64,000 bases of DNA from the NCBI GenBank assembly GCA_032622095.1, contig CP136064.1:251786484-251850483 (forward strand), read 5' to 3'. This stretch comes from Siphonodentalium dalli (taxonomy: Eukaryota > Mollusca > Scaphopoda > Gadilida > Siphonodentaliidae). This document shows positions 33,985 through 44,842 of the stretch, in pieces. Below the pieces are notes generated by a model. It had not been told where the DNA came from, searched no databases, and saw only the letters and a program-made list of their open reading frames with translations. The first letter of the stretch is position 1, and every line of letters starts with the position of its first letter. The position numbers and the translations under genes were made by a program.

Positions 33985-34103
33985 TGAGAATAGAATCTGA
34001 GAATAGATGGTTTCACGGGTGTTGACCATTAACATCGGCATAGCCGTCTTCCTTACTATCATGCTCGTCGTCTTCATCATGGTCATCATCAACGTCGTTG
34101 TCG

Positions 34104-34134
<31 letters not shown>

Positions 34135-34303
34135 CACGATCACTACCATCACCATCATCACCATCATCATCATCATCATCATCACCATCATCATCATCAC
34201 TACCATCACCATCATCACCATCACCACCATCACTACCATCACCATCACCATCACCATCACCACCATCATCATCATCATCATCATCATCATCACCATCACC
34301 ACC

Positions 34304-34335
<32 letters not shown>

Positions 34336-34449
34336 CATCACCATCATTATCGTCACTATCACCATCATCATCATCAACATAATCATCATCATCATCATCA
34401 TCATCACCATCATCACCATCACCATCATTATCGTCACCATCATCATCAT

Positions 34450-34487
<38 letters not shown>

Positions 34488-34590
34488 CCATCATCACCAC
34501 CATCATCATCATCATCGTCATTATCGTCATAGTCCTCGTTATCGTTATCAGCATCACGTTGTAGTTTAAGTGTGAACCGCGGTCTATCTC
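33985..34590 (+). repeat. ATC microsatellite-bearing dispersed repeat, copy 2
   Basis: The prelude GAGAATAGATGGTTTCACGG, then CATAGCCGTCTTCCTTACTA, matches copy 1. The (ATC)n tract with ACC and GTC interruptions covers about 34075-34555. The tail ATCACGTTGTAGTTTAAG..CCGCGGTC resembles the tail of the 39655 copy. Three frames remain open through it (poly-Ile, poly-Ser, poly-Met on either strand); none is a gene. Confidence 0.8.
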
Positions 34591-34595
34591 AACTA

Positions 34596-35105
34596 TCTCA
34601 TATATATTTTGAAGACCTCTGTTTGTTTGTTTGTCTGTCTGTCTGTCTGTCTGTCATTTATACAAATCTACGATTCTCGACCGATCGGGACGAAACTTGG
34701 TACGTGTGTGTAGTTTGACCAGGCGGTGAACGTTGTCGTATTGGCGAGCCCGTGGCGCGCCCGCTTCGCGCATGCGCAGACGAGATCTCGGAAACGGGTG
34801 GAGCTATCGACTTGAAATTTGCTATGTGAATGTATCTTGCCCCGAATACGAATTTTATCGGGTCGCCGAGCCCGTGCGACACCAGCTTCGCGCATGTGCA
34901 GACGAGATCTCGGAAACGGGTGGAGCTATCGACTTGAAATTTGCTATGTGAATGTATCTTGTCCCGGATACGAATTTTATCGGGTCGCCGAGCCCGTGCG
35001 ACGCCAGCTTCGCGCATGCGCAGACCAGATCTCGGAAACGGGTGGAGCTATCGACTTGAAATTTTGTTTTTGAATAGCCCGGACAACGTCGGGCTCATCG
35101 GCTAG
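34596..35105 (+). mobile_element. Helitron family 1, unit 1 (510 bp)
   Basis: Starts TCTCATATATATTTTGAAGA after an A (34595) and ends AGCCCGGACAACGTCGGGCT CATCGG CTAG. The leader has a TTTG/TCTG repeat, then CGACCGATCGGGACGAAAC, then three 122-bp monomers. No coding sequence, so it would rely on a RepHel protein from elsewhere. Confidence 0.9.
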
Positions 35106-35785
35106 TCTCATATATATTTTGAAGACCTCTGTATGTTTGTTTGTCTGTCTGTCTGTCTGTCTGTCATTAATACAAATCTACGATTCTCGACCGATCGGGA
35201 CGAAACTTGGTACGTGTGTGTAGTTTGACCAGGCGGTGAACGTTGTCGTATTGGCGAGCCCGTGCGGCGCCCGCTTCGCGCATGCGCAGACGAGATCTCG
35301 GAAACGGGTGGAGCTATCGACTTGAAATTTGGTATGTGAATGTATCTTGCCCCGGATACAAATTTTATCGGGTCGCCGAGCCCGTGCGACATCAGCTTCG
35401 CGCATGCGCAGACGAGATCTCGGAAACGGGTGGAGCTATCGACTTGAAATTTGCTATGTGAATGTATCTTGCCCCGGATACGAATTTTATCGGGTCGCCG
35501 AGCCCGTGCGACGCCAGCTTCGCGCATGCGCAGACGAGATCTCGGAAACGGGTTGAGCTATCGACTTGAAATTTGGTATGTGAATGTATCTTGCCCCGGA
35601 CACGAATTTTATCGGGTCGACGAGCCCGTGCGACGCCAGCTTCGCGCATGCGCAGAACAGATCTCGGAAACGGGTGGAGCTATCGACTTGAAATTTGGTT
35701 TTTGAATAGCCCGGACAACGGGTGGAGCTATCGACTTGAAATTTGGTTTTTGAATAGCCCGGACAACGTCGGGCTCATCGGCTAG
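35106..35785 (+). mobile_element. Helitron family 1, unit 2 (680 bp)
   Basis: Starts TCTCATATA directly after the CTAG of unit 1. It has four to five monomers and a local duplication of the segment before the stem-loop (GGACAACGGGTGGAGCTATC), then ends in the same stem-loop and CTAG. Confidence 0.9.
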
Positions 35786-36413
35786 TCTCATATATATTTT
35801 GAAGACCTATGTCTGTCTGTCTGTATGTTTGTCTGTATGTCATTAATACAAATCTACGATTCTCGACTGATCGGGACGAAACTTGGTACGTGTGTGTAGT
35901 TTGACCAGGCGGTGGTCGTTGTCGCATTGGCGAGCCCGTGCGACGCCCGTGCAGCGCATGCACAGACGAGATCTCGGAAACGGGTGGAGCTATCGACTTG
36001 AAATTTGGTATGTGAATGTATCTTGCCCCGTATACGAATTTTATCGGGTCGCCGAGCCCGTGCGACACCAGCTTCGCGCATGCGCAGACCACATCTCGGA
36101 AACGGGTAGAGCTATCGACTTGAAATTTGGTATGTGAATGTATCTTGCCCCGGATACGAATTTTATCGGGTCGCCGAGCCCGTGCGACACCAGCTTCGCG
36201 CATGCGCAGACCAGATCTCGGAAACGGGTGGAGCTATCGACTTGAAATTTGGTATGTAAATGTATCTTGCCCCGGATACGAATTTTATCGGGTCGCCGAG
36301 CCCGTGCGACGCCAGCTTCGCACATGCGCGGACCAGATCTCGGAAACGGGTAGAGCTATCGACTTGAAATTTGGTTTTTGAATAGCCCGGACAACGTCGG
36401 GCTCATCGGCTAG
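35786..36413 (+). mobile_element. Helitron family 1, unit 3 (628 bp)
   Basis: Abuts unit 2. The first monomer has the variant CCCGTGCAGCGCATGC in place of CCCGCTTCGCGCATGC, a type shared with units 5 and 7. Confidence 0.9.
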
Positions 36414-36843
36414 TCTCATATATATGTTGAAGACCTCTGTTTGTTTGTCTGTCTGTCTGTATGTTTGTCTGTCATTTATACATATCTACCATTCTCGACC
36501 GATCGGGACGAAACTTGGTACGTGTGTGTAGTTTGACCAGGCGGTGGACGTTGTCGTATTGGCGAGCCCGTGCGGCGCCCGCTTCGCGCATGCGCCGACG
36601 AGATCTCGGAAACGGGTGGAGCTATCGACTTGAAATTTGCTATGTGGATGTATCTTGCCCCGGATGCGAATTTTATCGGGTCGCCGAGCCAGTCCGACGC
36701 CAGCTTCGCGCATGCGCAGACCAGATCTCGGAAACGGGTAGATCTATCGACTTGCAATTTGGTTTTTGAATAGCGCTGGGTAGAGCTATCGACTTGAAAT
36801 TTGGTTTTTGAATAGCCCGGACAACGTCGGGCTCATCCGCTAG
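36414..36843 (+). mobile_element. Helitron family 1, unit 4 (430 bp)
   Basis: Abuts unit 3. Fewer monomers and a small duplication near the 3' end (GGTAGAGCTATCGACTTG after TAGCGCT). Ends CATCCGCTAG. Confidence 0.9.
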
Positions 36844-37457
36844 TCTCATATATATTTTGAAGACCTCTGTATGTTTGTCTGTCATTGATACAAATCTACG
36901 ATTCTCGACCGATCGGGACGAAACTTGATACGTGTGTGTAGTTTGACCAGGCGGTCGTCGTTGTCGTATTGGCGAGTCCGTGCGACGCCCGTGCAGCGCA
37001 TGCGCAGACGAGATCTCGGAAACGGGCGGAGGTATCGACTTGAAATTTGCTATGTGAATGTATCTTGCCCCGGATACGAATTTTATCGGGTCGCCGAGCC
37101 AGTGCGACGCCAGCTTCGCGCATGCCCAGACCAGATCTCGGAAACGGGTGGAGCTATCGACTTGAAATTTGGTATGTGAATGTATCTTGCCCCGGATACG
37201 AATTTTATCGGGTCGCCGAGCCCGTGCGACGCCAGCTTCGCGCATGCGCAGACGAGATCCCCAAAACGGGTGGATCTATCGACTTGAAATTTGGTATGTG
37301 AATGTATCTTGTCCCGGTTACATATATTTTATCGGGTCGCCGAGCCCGTGCGACGCCAGCTTCGCGCATGCGCAGACCAGATCTCGGAAACGGGTAGAGC
37401 TATCGACTTGAAATTTGGTTTTTGAATAGCCCGGACAACGTCGGGCTCATCGGCTAG
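36844..37457 (+). mobile_element. Helitron family 1, unit 5 (614 bp)
   Basis: Abuts unit 4. It has the short leader (one TGTTTGTCTGTC) and several monomers including a CATATATTTTATCGGG variant that recurs in unit 6. Confidence 0.9.
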
Positions 37458-37839
37458 TCTCATATATATTTTGAAGACCTCTGTATGTTTGTCTGTCTCT
37501 ATGTCTGTCATTTATACAAATCTACGATTCTCGACCGATCGCGACGAAACTTGGTACGTGTGTGTAGTTTGACCAGGCGGTCGTCGTTGTCGTATTGGCG
37601 AGCCCGTGTGGCGCCCGCTTTGCGCATGCGCAGACGTGATCTCGGAAACGGGTGGAGCTATCGACTTGAAATTTGGTATGTGAAAGTATCTTGTCCCGGA
37701 TACATATATTTTATCGGGTCGCCGAGCCCGTGCGACGCCAGCTTCGCGCATGCGCAGACCAGATCTCGGAAACGGCTAGAGCTATCGACTTGAAATTTTG
37801 TTTTTGAATAGCCCGGACAACGTCGGGCTCATCGGCTAG
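37458..37839 (+). mobile_element. Helitron family 1, unit 6 (382 bp)
   Basis: Abuts unit 5. Two monomers; ends in stem-loop and CTAG. Confidence 0.9.
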
Positions 37840-38215
37840 TCTCATATATATTTTGAAGACCTCTGTCTGTCTGTCTGTCTGTCTGTCATTAATACAAATC
37901 TACGATTCTCGACTGATCGGGACGAAACTTGGTACGTGTGTGTAGTTTGACCAGGCGGTGGTCGTTGTCGTATTGGCGAGCCCGTGCGACGCCCGTGCAG
38001 CGCATGCACAGACGAGATCTCGGAAACGGGTGGAGCTGTCGACTTGAAATTTGGTATGTGAATGTATCTTGCCCCGGATACGAATTTTATCGGGTCGCCG
38101 AGCCCGTGCGACGCCAGCTTCGCGCATGCGCGGACCAGATCTCGGAAACGGGTAGAGCTATCGACTTGAAATTTGTTTTTTGAATAGCCCGGACAAGGTC
38201 GGACTCATCGGCTAG
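37840..38215 (+). mobile_element. Helitron family 1, unit 7 (376 bp)
   Basis: Abuts unit 6. Two monomers. The stem-loop has two changes (GACAAGGTCGGACTC) that weaken it. Confidence 0.9.
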
Positions 38216-38977
38216 TCTATTATATATTTTGGAAGATATGTGTGTGTGTGTGTGATCGCGATGAACTCGAAAACGGCCGACCCGATTTCGATGAAACTTG
38301 GTATGTGGGGATACTTTCGACCGGGAACTGGCATAGGCATATTAATGTACCCGTGCGACCTGACCTTCACCTTCAAATCGGATCATTTCAAGGTCAAACG
38401 CCCGAGTATCACGGGATTTCGATGAAACTTGGTATGTGGGGGTACTTTCGGCCGGGGAGCGGCATAGGCCTATTAACTTGCCCATGCGACGTGACCTTGA
38501 CCTTGAAATCGGGTCATTTCAAGGTCAAACGCCCAAATATCACGGGATTTCGATGAAAATTAGTTCTATGGATACTTTCGTATGGGGAGTGTCATAAGCC
38601 TATTAATTTGCCCGTGCGACGTGACCTTGACCTTGAAGTCGGGTCAATTCAAGGTCAAATCGCGAATTTTGAAGGGATTTCGACGAAATTTGATACATAG
38701 GGTTACTTTTGTCCACTGAGTGTTTTGGACGGGTCAAATCGTCACCCGACCTCACATTGACCTTCAAAATGATCAATTCAAGGTCAAATCGGGTAAAACC
38801 GGATGGATTTCGACGGGTACTTTTGTCGGGTACTTTTGTCCCCACATTGTTTTGGACGGGTCAAATCGTGACCCCACCTGACCTTGACCTTCAAAATGGT
38901 CAATTCAAGGTCAAATCGCGCAATTCGCCGAAAAGCAGAGGGGAAACAGCCCGGACGAAGTCGGGTCCACCTTCTAG
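38216..38977 (+). mobile_element. Helitron family 2, last unit of the array (762 bp)
   Basis: Starts TCTATTATATATTTTGGAAG immediately after the CTAG of unit 7. It has a TG-repeat leader and four to five different monomers (GATTTCGATGAAACTTGGTA, GACCTTGACCTTGAAATCGG, TCAAGGTCAAA). It ends GCCCGGACGAAGTCGGGTCC ACCTT CTAG followed by T. The whole array thus sits between A (34595) and T (38978), the Helitron target. Confidence 0.88.
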
Positions 38978-39296
38978 TATTTATATATAAGACAAGTGAG
39001 CATGTTAGAGTGTGGAATACAGCTTAATTTAAGGGGTGGAATACGGAATACCAGTTGATATGGAATTGGACCATATGTTCTTAAAATTTACTGGAACATT
39101 GTATAATATTCCAACAAAGCAGACATGTTTTATGAACAAACACATAAACGACCCACAACATTTTCAAAAGGTACAATAAATATATATCTCGTGCTATACC
39201 GACAATTAAAGTGAGGACTATGCATATTATGTGGATGGTACAGTTACGAAATCAGATGAGTTGGTGGTAATCAACTTACCAACAGTGGCTTTGGTA
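38978..39296. other. no gene seen; fragment of the 3784 insertion
   Basis: 39010-39065 carries GGTATTCCGTATTCCACC words (inverted) like 3784-4172. Otherwise nothing. Confidence 0.45.
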
Positions 39297-39535
39297 CCAT
39301 CATCATCGTCATCATCATAAATAATAATAATCATCATCATAATAATCATCATAATAATAATAATCATCATCATCATCATAATCATCATAAATAATAATAA
39401 TCATCATCATCATAATCATCATAAATACTAATCATCACCATCATCCTCATCATCCACGTCATCGTCATAAATACTAATAATCATCACCATAATCATCATC
39501 ATCATCGTCATAAATAATAATCATCATCATCATGT
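39297..39535. repeat. (ATC)/(AAT) microsatellite
   Basis: CATCATCAT, CATAATAATAATCATC and AAATAATAATAATC blocks with no recognisable flanking repeat at the left. Confidence 0.9.
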
Positions 39536-39654
39536 CACCTAGTTCAAGTCCCGCTATGCGCGAATTTGTGATCCAAGCACAGGGGGTGGAGGTATACATA
39601 TATTCGTGTATCTATATAGACAAGTATGTCGTTAATTTATCAGTTGTTTCTACG

Positions 39655-39860
39655 TGCGTGTGTATAATCGTCCATCACCATCATCACCATCGTCGTCGTC
39701 ATCATCATCATCACCATCATCATAATCATCATTATCATCACCATCATCAGCGTCGTCGTCATTATCACCATCATCGTCGTAGTCGTCATTGTCGGTGGCG
39801 GCGTTGTTGTCATCACAATCGTAATTAGCATCACGTTAGTAAGTTTGGGCCGCAGACTAT
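39655..39860 (+). repeat. ATC microsatellite-bearing dispersed repeat, copy 3
   Basis: An impure (ATC/GTC)n tract ending in AGCATCACGTTAGTAAGTTT, GGGCCGCAGAC, which resembles the tail of copy 2. The left prelude is not visible. Confidence 0.65.
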
Positions 39861-39884
39861 CTGGAGTATATGCCCCAAGACACA

Positions 39885-40390
39885 TGGCCATGTTATATAC
39901 AAAGCATACTCTAGATGTACATGTAGACCTGCTGTTCTCAACGTGTACTAATAGTTTGCCAGTCCAGGAAGCTCCTTCCAATATTGGGACGTCTGGGGGA
40001 GGACAGAACACATTGCTCGTATGCCCCATTTCCCATACATACATACATACATACATAAAACTCCATGCCGTCTCGTGGTGGATGCTGTCATAATGTACAC
40101 GGTGTCCGACAGAAAGCGCATAACGGTATAGTTCATGAATATTGCATGGTCATGTTATATCGCGTAAGTAAACAATAGATGTAGACCTGCATGCTGTCAT
40201 CAATATGTACTAATAGTATGCCAGACCAGGAAGCTCCTTCAAATATTCGGGCGTCTGAGCGAGGACAAAGGCCCCATTTCCCATACATACACAAAACGCC
40301 ATGCAGCCTCGTGGTGGAGGATGTCATACACGGTATCCGACATAAAGCACATAAATGTATTTCATGAATATTCCATGAGGCACGTGTTGT
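39885..40390. repeat. 264-bp tandem repeat, two copies
   Basis: CATGTTATAT at 39888 and 40152 start units sharing ATGTAGACCTGC, CAGGAAGCTCCTTC, CCCATTTCCCATACATAC, CGTGGTGGA, GTGTCCGACA. The (CATA)n run is longer in the first. A 138-residue minus-strand frame here spans the microsatellite and this repeat and is not a gene. Confidence 0.8.
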
Positions 40391-40510
40391 TCCTTCTGTC
40401 ACATAACGGGAGAATCTGGTCTTGATGATGTCGCAGAGTGGTATTAATGTGTAGGTTCATAATGTGTTATCCACCACTGTGGGGTGATGTGAAATTAGTT
40501 TTCATTTTCT
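40328..40510. repeat. 180-bp duplicated segment, copy 1
   Basis: CGGTATCCGACATAAAGCAC through TAATGTGTTATCC to GTGAAATTAGTTT matches 41188-41370, which has one extra 11-base block (TTGAGGACTTG-like). Confidence 0.85.
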
Positions 40511-40690
40511 TCAGAAACTTCTATAAAAGTCACTGTAAAAGTTTCTTTTCAATTTTTAGTTTATGAGTTGATCTATGTCCCCAAATTGACAGACGACACA
40601 ATGCATAATCGAGGTGCCGAATTGGTGCACATCGCCAGCTTCGGCATCTGGGAACTTAAATCTGAATCTATATATATGTCTGCCATATAG
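40498..40690. repeat. dispersed repeat, copy 2 (partner 4270-4480)
   Basis: Same order of words as at 4270-4480. A 114-residue minus-strand frame (40573-40917) begins in unique sequence and runs into this repeat; no family feature was seen. Confidence 0.8.
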
Positions 40691-40699
40691 GAGATTGTT

Positions 40700-41187
40700 A
40701 CACAGGTGTAAATGTTTTCCATAGGCCTCAGTGCTAACGTTTTAGCGTATACTATTGGCAATATAAACATTGGGTCCAAAAATTTCTTTAAATATGAAAA
40801 ATTGACACTTTGGGAAACTTTTTGCACAAAAAAATCAGGTACGACAGGCAGGGAATTCGCCTTTAAATCTTGTGTTTTCCTAACTAGTGTCAGAACCGCA
40901 TACAAAAATACTGTCATATTTTAGACCACAACAAAAAATTCAAACTTCACTACAGAGGGTTAATTCCTGTGCCAATGGCTATTTTACCAGTGGGAAACCA
41001 TAGGGAAGAGGTGTGATGATTTTTTTATGCAAAAAGCACACAAAGCTATTGACCAATCAGGGCCCAGTGTCTATTTCATTCTCTCCTATATATTCCTCCC
41101 GCATCCGCTAGAGGTCTCTCCGAACCTTATTTACACCAGTGTAACCAGATGCGCCCATGCAGAATGTGGTCCACAGCGGGTGACTTT
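40700..41187. other. no gene seen
   Basis: Nothing recognised, apart from a half copy of the palindromic GAGGTC-type repeat near 41160 (GCAGAATGTGGTCCACAGCG). Confidence 0.45.
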
Positions 41188-41370
41188 GCGCGGTATCGGA
41201 CATAAAGCACATAAATGTATTTCATGAATATTCCATGAGGCCCGTGTTGTTCATTCTGTCACATAAAGGGAGAATCTGGTCTTTGAGGACTTGATGATGT
41301 CGCAGAGTGGTATTAATGTGTATGTTCATAATGTGTTATCCCCCTCTGAGGGGTGGTGTGAAATTAGTTT
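41188..41370. repeat. 180-bp duplicated segment, copy 2
   Basis: Second copy of 40328-40510. Confidence 0.85.
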
Positions 41371-42411
41371 GCATATTGAGTGATATATTCATACAGATAA
41401 TGGTCGTAAAATGTATCTCAATACATCATTGGCGTATGGTACGCGACAGTTGTAGCGAGGCCAAGACACAAAAGGAGTTATGACCCTGTCGCATACTGCA
41501 AGAGCATTTGTCTTTGTATATAATGTCATGAATCGTACTCTGTACGGCAATATATTCCGGTAGATATCATATCTCACCAGTTCAAACCCTGGCAACTGTT
41601 TAGATCATGCCACGAATCACGACTCCGATTAGCCATAGCAGAGATTTATGACATGATCTATGAACTGTTTTGATGATTTGACGTTATAACACTGAAAGCA
41701 ATATCAAATCCTGCCCGAAGTTAAAGATACGGGCGGCGTTGGCGGTAGGTAGGCTGTTAAAATATTCACCTCCGTCAAAAACCGCCATAAACAGAAAGAA
41801 CAATAAAATATAGACACACCTTGTTCTTACAGCAATCATAAATATGGCATAAACAGTATGTTATTGTCAAATTGTGTCCCTTTGTTATGTAAACAAAAGC
41901 AAAAAAACGTTACAGATCCCTGCATAACCTGGCTTTCGTTTAGATCCGGATATGGTAAACATAAAGAGCGTTATTTGTTACTGTTTGCCTGACATAGAAA
42001 TAATAAAGAGCGTTTATAACATTTGTGTGTGATTAACCAATAGAATTGCGCTGTGTTATGTAAACAGAAGCAGAACTTCTGTAACACGAGCAGGCTTATG
42101 TTTACGTATATACACCACCGTACGTCTTGGTGATAATATACTATTTACGCGCTGATTATGTTTGGCATATGAACAAAACTATATATTTGTTGATATTCCT
42201 TCTGTTGATGGCGATTTGAACAAATATGAATATTTCTGCAACGAACGCCGCCCGTGCCTTTAACAAATTGCCACAAATAAAGATATGTTTAACATTGCTA
42301 CATGTACCAAGCTGCGATTTGATTTGATTTGGTTGTATTTCTATATTGTGTATTAATCGTTTCGGTTGCGAGACCATATCAAAGCTTTCAGTTTTAATTT
42401 AAACGTTTAGT
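41371..42411. other. no gene seen; FB1 fragment and two ATAAAGAGCGTT words
   Basis: 41565-41660 is a scrambled piece of FB1 (ATATCATATCTCACCAGTTC and TAGATCATGCCACGAATC). CCGGATATGGTAAACATAAA then GAGCGTT at about 41948-41974 resembles repeat R; a second 12-mer is 38 bp further on. Confidence 0.5.
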
Positions 42412-42968
42412 TTAAAGGTGGATTATCTCTTGGTAAACATGTATGATATAGTTACCGGGGTATAACATATTAGATATGAATAGAAGACTCCTGTCCGGAA
42501 ATGCTTGTATCGATTAATATTGATTTTATTTCGAACATTTTCGGGTCTAAAAACGTGTTGTTGTTTAACTAACGAACAATAGTGGTTACTGTTAACAGCG
42601 ACCAGAAATTTTATTGTGTAATTTTGTCACAACTAAACGTTAATTAGACTCATTATCGCTTATAACTATGGAATAAAACAATACAATTAATCAATCTGGG
42701 ACATTTTACGTTAGCTACATAGCTATATATATATAGGAACAGCCAAATGCTCTATATCGCTATATGGTATCACCTGAATGGAATGTTCTAAAAATAGACC
42801 AATAAAGTGTCCCAATTAATCATCTCATTTCATAATCAAATATTCGAAATAAAATCAATATTAATTGATAGAAGCCTTTCCGGGCAGGGGGTCTTCAATT
42901 CATATTTATTATTTTATACCCACGCAACTATTTCAAATTTGTTATTTAAAGAGATAATCCATCTTTAA
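42412..42968. mobile_element. MITE-B, TTAA-flanked foldback (557 bp)
   Basis: TTAAAGGTGGATTATCTC at the left and GAGATAATCCATCTTTAA at the right. Arms of about 135 bp include GAATAGAAGACTCCTGTCCG and CGATTAATATTGATTTTATT, returning at 42838-42968. It shares TTAAAGGT termini with MITE-A but not the arm sequence. Confidence 0.8.
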
Positions 42969-44428
42969 ATCAGTAAAATCACTACGAACATCCAGTATAG
43001 TAATCATGTGTTCAGTTTTATTGATGGAGGAAATACCGCGCTGAAGCCTGAAGGTTAATTCACTTGGAAAACTCTCTACAACCGCACGTAGAAACCACCG
43101 ACTGTTGAGGAACTGATAACGTTGATACACGACTCGGGATGATATCCCTTTGCAATGATCACAGATCAGCGGTTATCGGTGATATAACAAGTTTCTTCAT
43201 CGCTGGACGGCGTGTGATGCCATAGACAGTGTCCACGCTGCCATAGGCCAATTGGCCAATTTTTTTTTTTGAAAACGGACAAACAAAATTCCTCTTGGGG
43301 ATTTATTTACCAAAACATCGGAAATATAAATCAAAAACCAAAATTTATTTTGCAACGGAAGCGACATGATAATCAAACTATAGTATGATAATCTGCTGAT
43401 TGCTTAGGTGATACAGCTTAATGGGAAACAAAAGGCACTCATGTCAGTGCACTATAAAACAATGAACCACCAAATGCAATAAAACAGTAATGAGGATTAA
43501 CACTAATGAATCCTTTGTCTGTCATTAGGCTGAATGGTAGATGGTGTGTAGTGGTATATTGTCTAGTAACAAGGGTGGGATTAAAGAAGTCTAGACACGG
43601 TATTTGAAGGTATGGACATAATTATATAGAATGTTAAATGTAAATAAAACAAAAATATGCATTAATTGTGAGACCAGAAAATGAGGATTTAATTTGCAAC
43701 AACAACAAAATTAGAATTGGACAAAACATTGGCCAAAATATTTTCGGCCCAGCGTAAACACTGGCCATAGCGTGGTATGTACATTGTCGCTGAACTACGG
43801 GGGCTCACCAAACAGCGACAATATATATCTTTAATTATCCTCCATTACTGAAGATTGTATATATGAACACAATAGTATATAAAGAACACAATACAAACGG
43901 TCATACATGTATCAACAAACCAAATGTTTGCCAAATTAATTTTAGTGTTTGCCAAATTCAAAAAGAACTTGTTAAATTGAATTACTGTATTAGTGGAATA
44001 CTCACAAACCGTCACGTGGCATTTAATTATGCTGCTTTATAAGCGACATCCGGAATACATACGTTTAAAGATACTTGGTGGTTTGCGCTCCAATTATTTT
44101 TTTGGCCAAATATAATTTGTTTTGCGATTGGCAAATTTGGGAAGCCGTAGCGGGAACCGTGCAATAAGGTAAATATGCCAGCTTGGGTGAGCGTGGAGGC
44201 ACGGACTCAGTATGAGTGTTCATTGCGTGAAATAGGCTTGTTTTAGTGACCGTGAACAAAGATGAATATATATATATAACTAGAGGTCAGATTCCATGGA
44301 ATCAGATATACTTCCATGGTATCCCATCCCATCCCATCCCATGCGAGTGTTATGCTTATATGTGTGTTCCTCTTTATGCGAATGCATATTGGTGCCTTAT
44401 GATCCGATGGTGCACTTGCATTGTCATT
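42969..44428. other. no gene seen; repeat-R fragment at 44055-44095
   Basis: TACGTTTAAAG..GGTGGTTTGCGCTCC at 44055-44095 matches the end of repeat R. Four (CCATC) units lie at 44320-44342. Otherwise nothing recognised. Confidence 0.5.
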
Positions 44429-44842
44429 TCTAAATTTAATATATATTTTGGGACTTCTGTCTGTCTGTTTGTTTGTCTGTTAGCTATGACCGGGAAAACT
44501 GCTGGACGGATTTTGACAGAATTTGAAAAATATGGATACTTTTATTCAGGGAGTGTTTTGGACGGGTCAAATCGTGACCCCGACCTGACCTTTGCCTTCA
44601 AAAAGGTCAATCCAAGGTCAAATCGGGAAAAACAGACTGATTTCAACGAAATTTGATACCTAGGTAGGGGTACTTTTGTCCGGAGAGTCTTTTGGATGGG
44701 TCAAATTGTGGCCCCGACCTAACATTGACCTTCGAAATGGTCAGTTCAAGGTCAAATCGTGTAGAACGAACGGATTTCGACAAAATTTGATACATAGGAA
44801 AACTTTTGTCCGAGGAGTGTTTTGGACAGGTCAAATCGTGAC
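44429..44842 (+). mobile_element. Helitron family 2 fragment, 3'-truncated
   Basis: The TCTAAATTTAATATATATTT leader with TCTGTCTGTTTGTTTG, then monomers with TTTTGGACGGGTCAAATCGT, CCTGACCTT, AAGGTCAAATCG as in 38700-38930. It stops before the stem-loop and CTAG, running into the 350-bp tandem array at the word GACAACAGG. Confidence 0.7.

Larger units (their letters stand above)
34784..38205 (+). repeat. 122-bp monomers inside the Helitron array
   Basis: The monomer runs AGATCTCGGAAACGGGTGGA, GCTATCGACTTGAAATTTG, GTATGTGAATGTATCTTG, TTTTATCGGGTCGCCGAGCC, CGCGCATGCGCAGACG. The spacing at 35293, 35415 and 35537 is exactly 122. Copy number per Helitron unit differs. Short frames full of Arg, Ala and Ser on both strands recur every monomer and are by-products. 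Confidence 0.9.

Noticed and set aside
34007-34564. Plus- and minus-strand frames of 185-216 residues (poly-Ile, poly-Met, poly-Ser)
   Set aside because: All come from a trinucleotide microsatellite that is open in several frames at once; composition is that of the repeat and there is no start context or domain.
34658-38183. Many frames of 60-190 residues with a recurring Arg/Ala/Ser-rich motif
   Set aside because: They repeat with the 122-bp monomer on both strands and break at unit borders; they reflect the Helitron monomer, not a protein family.
39536-39560. AGTTCAAGTCCCGCT as a tRNA T-arm or SINE B-box
   Set aside because: No A-box or acceptor stem at the right distance; upstream is microsatellite. 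Similar GTTCAAACC in FB1 (41576) is also isolated.
40573-40917. 114-residue minus-strand frame
   Set aside because: Overlaps a dispersed repeat whose other copy at 4270-4480 does not preserve the frame; no family resemblance.
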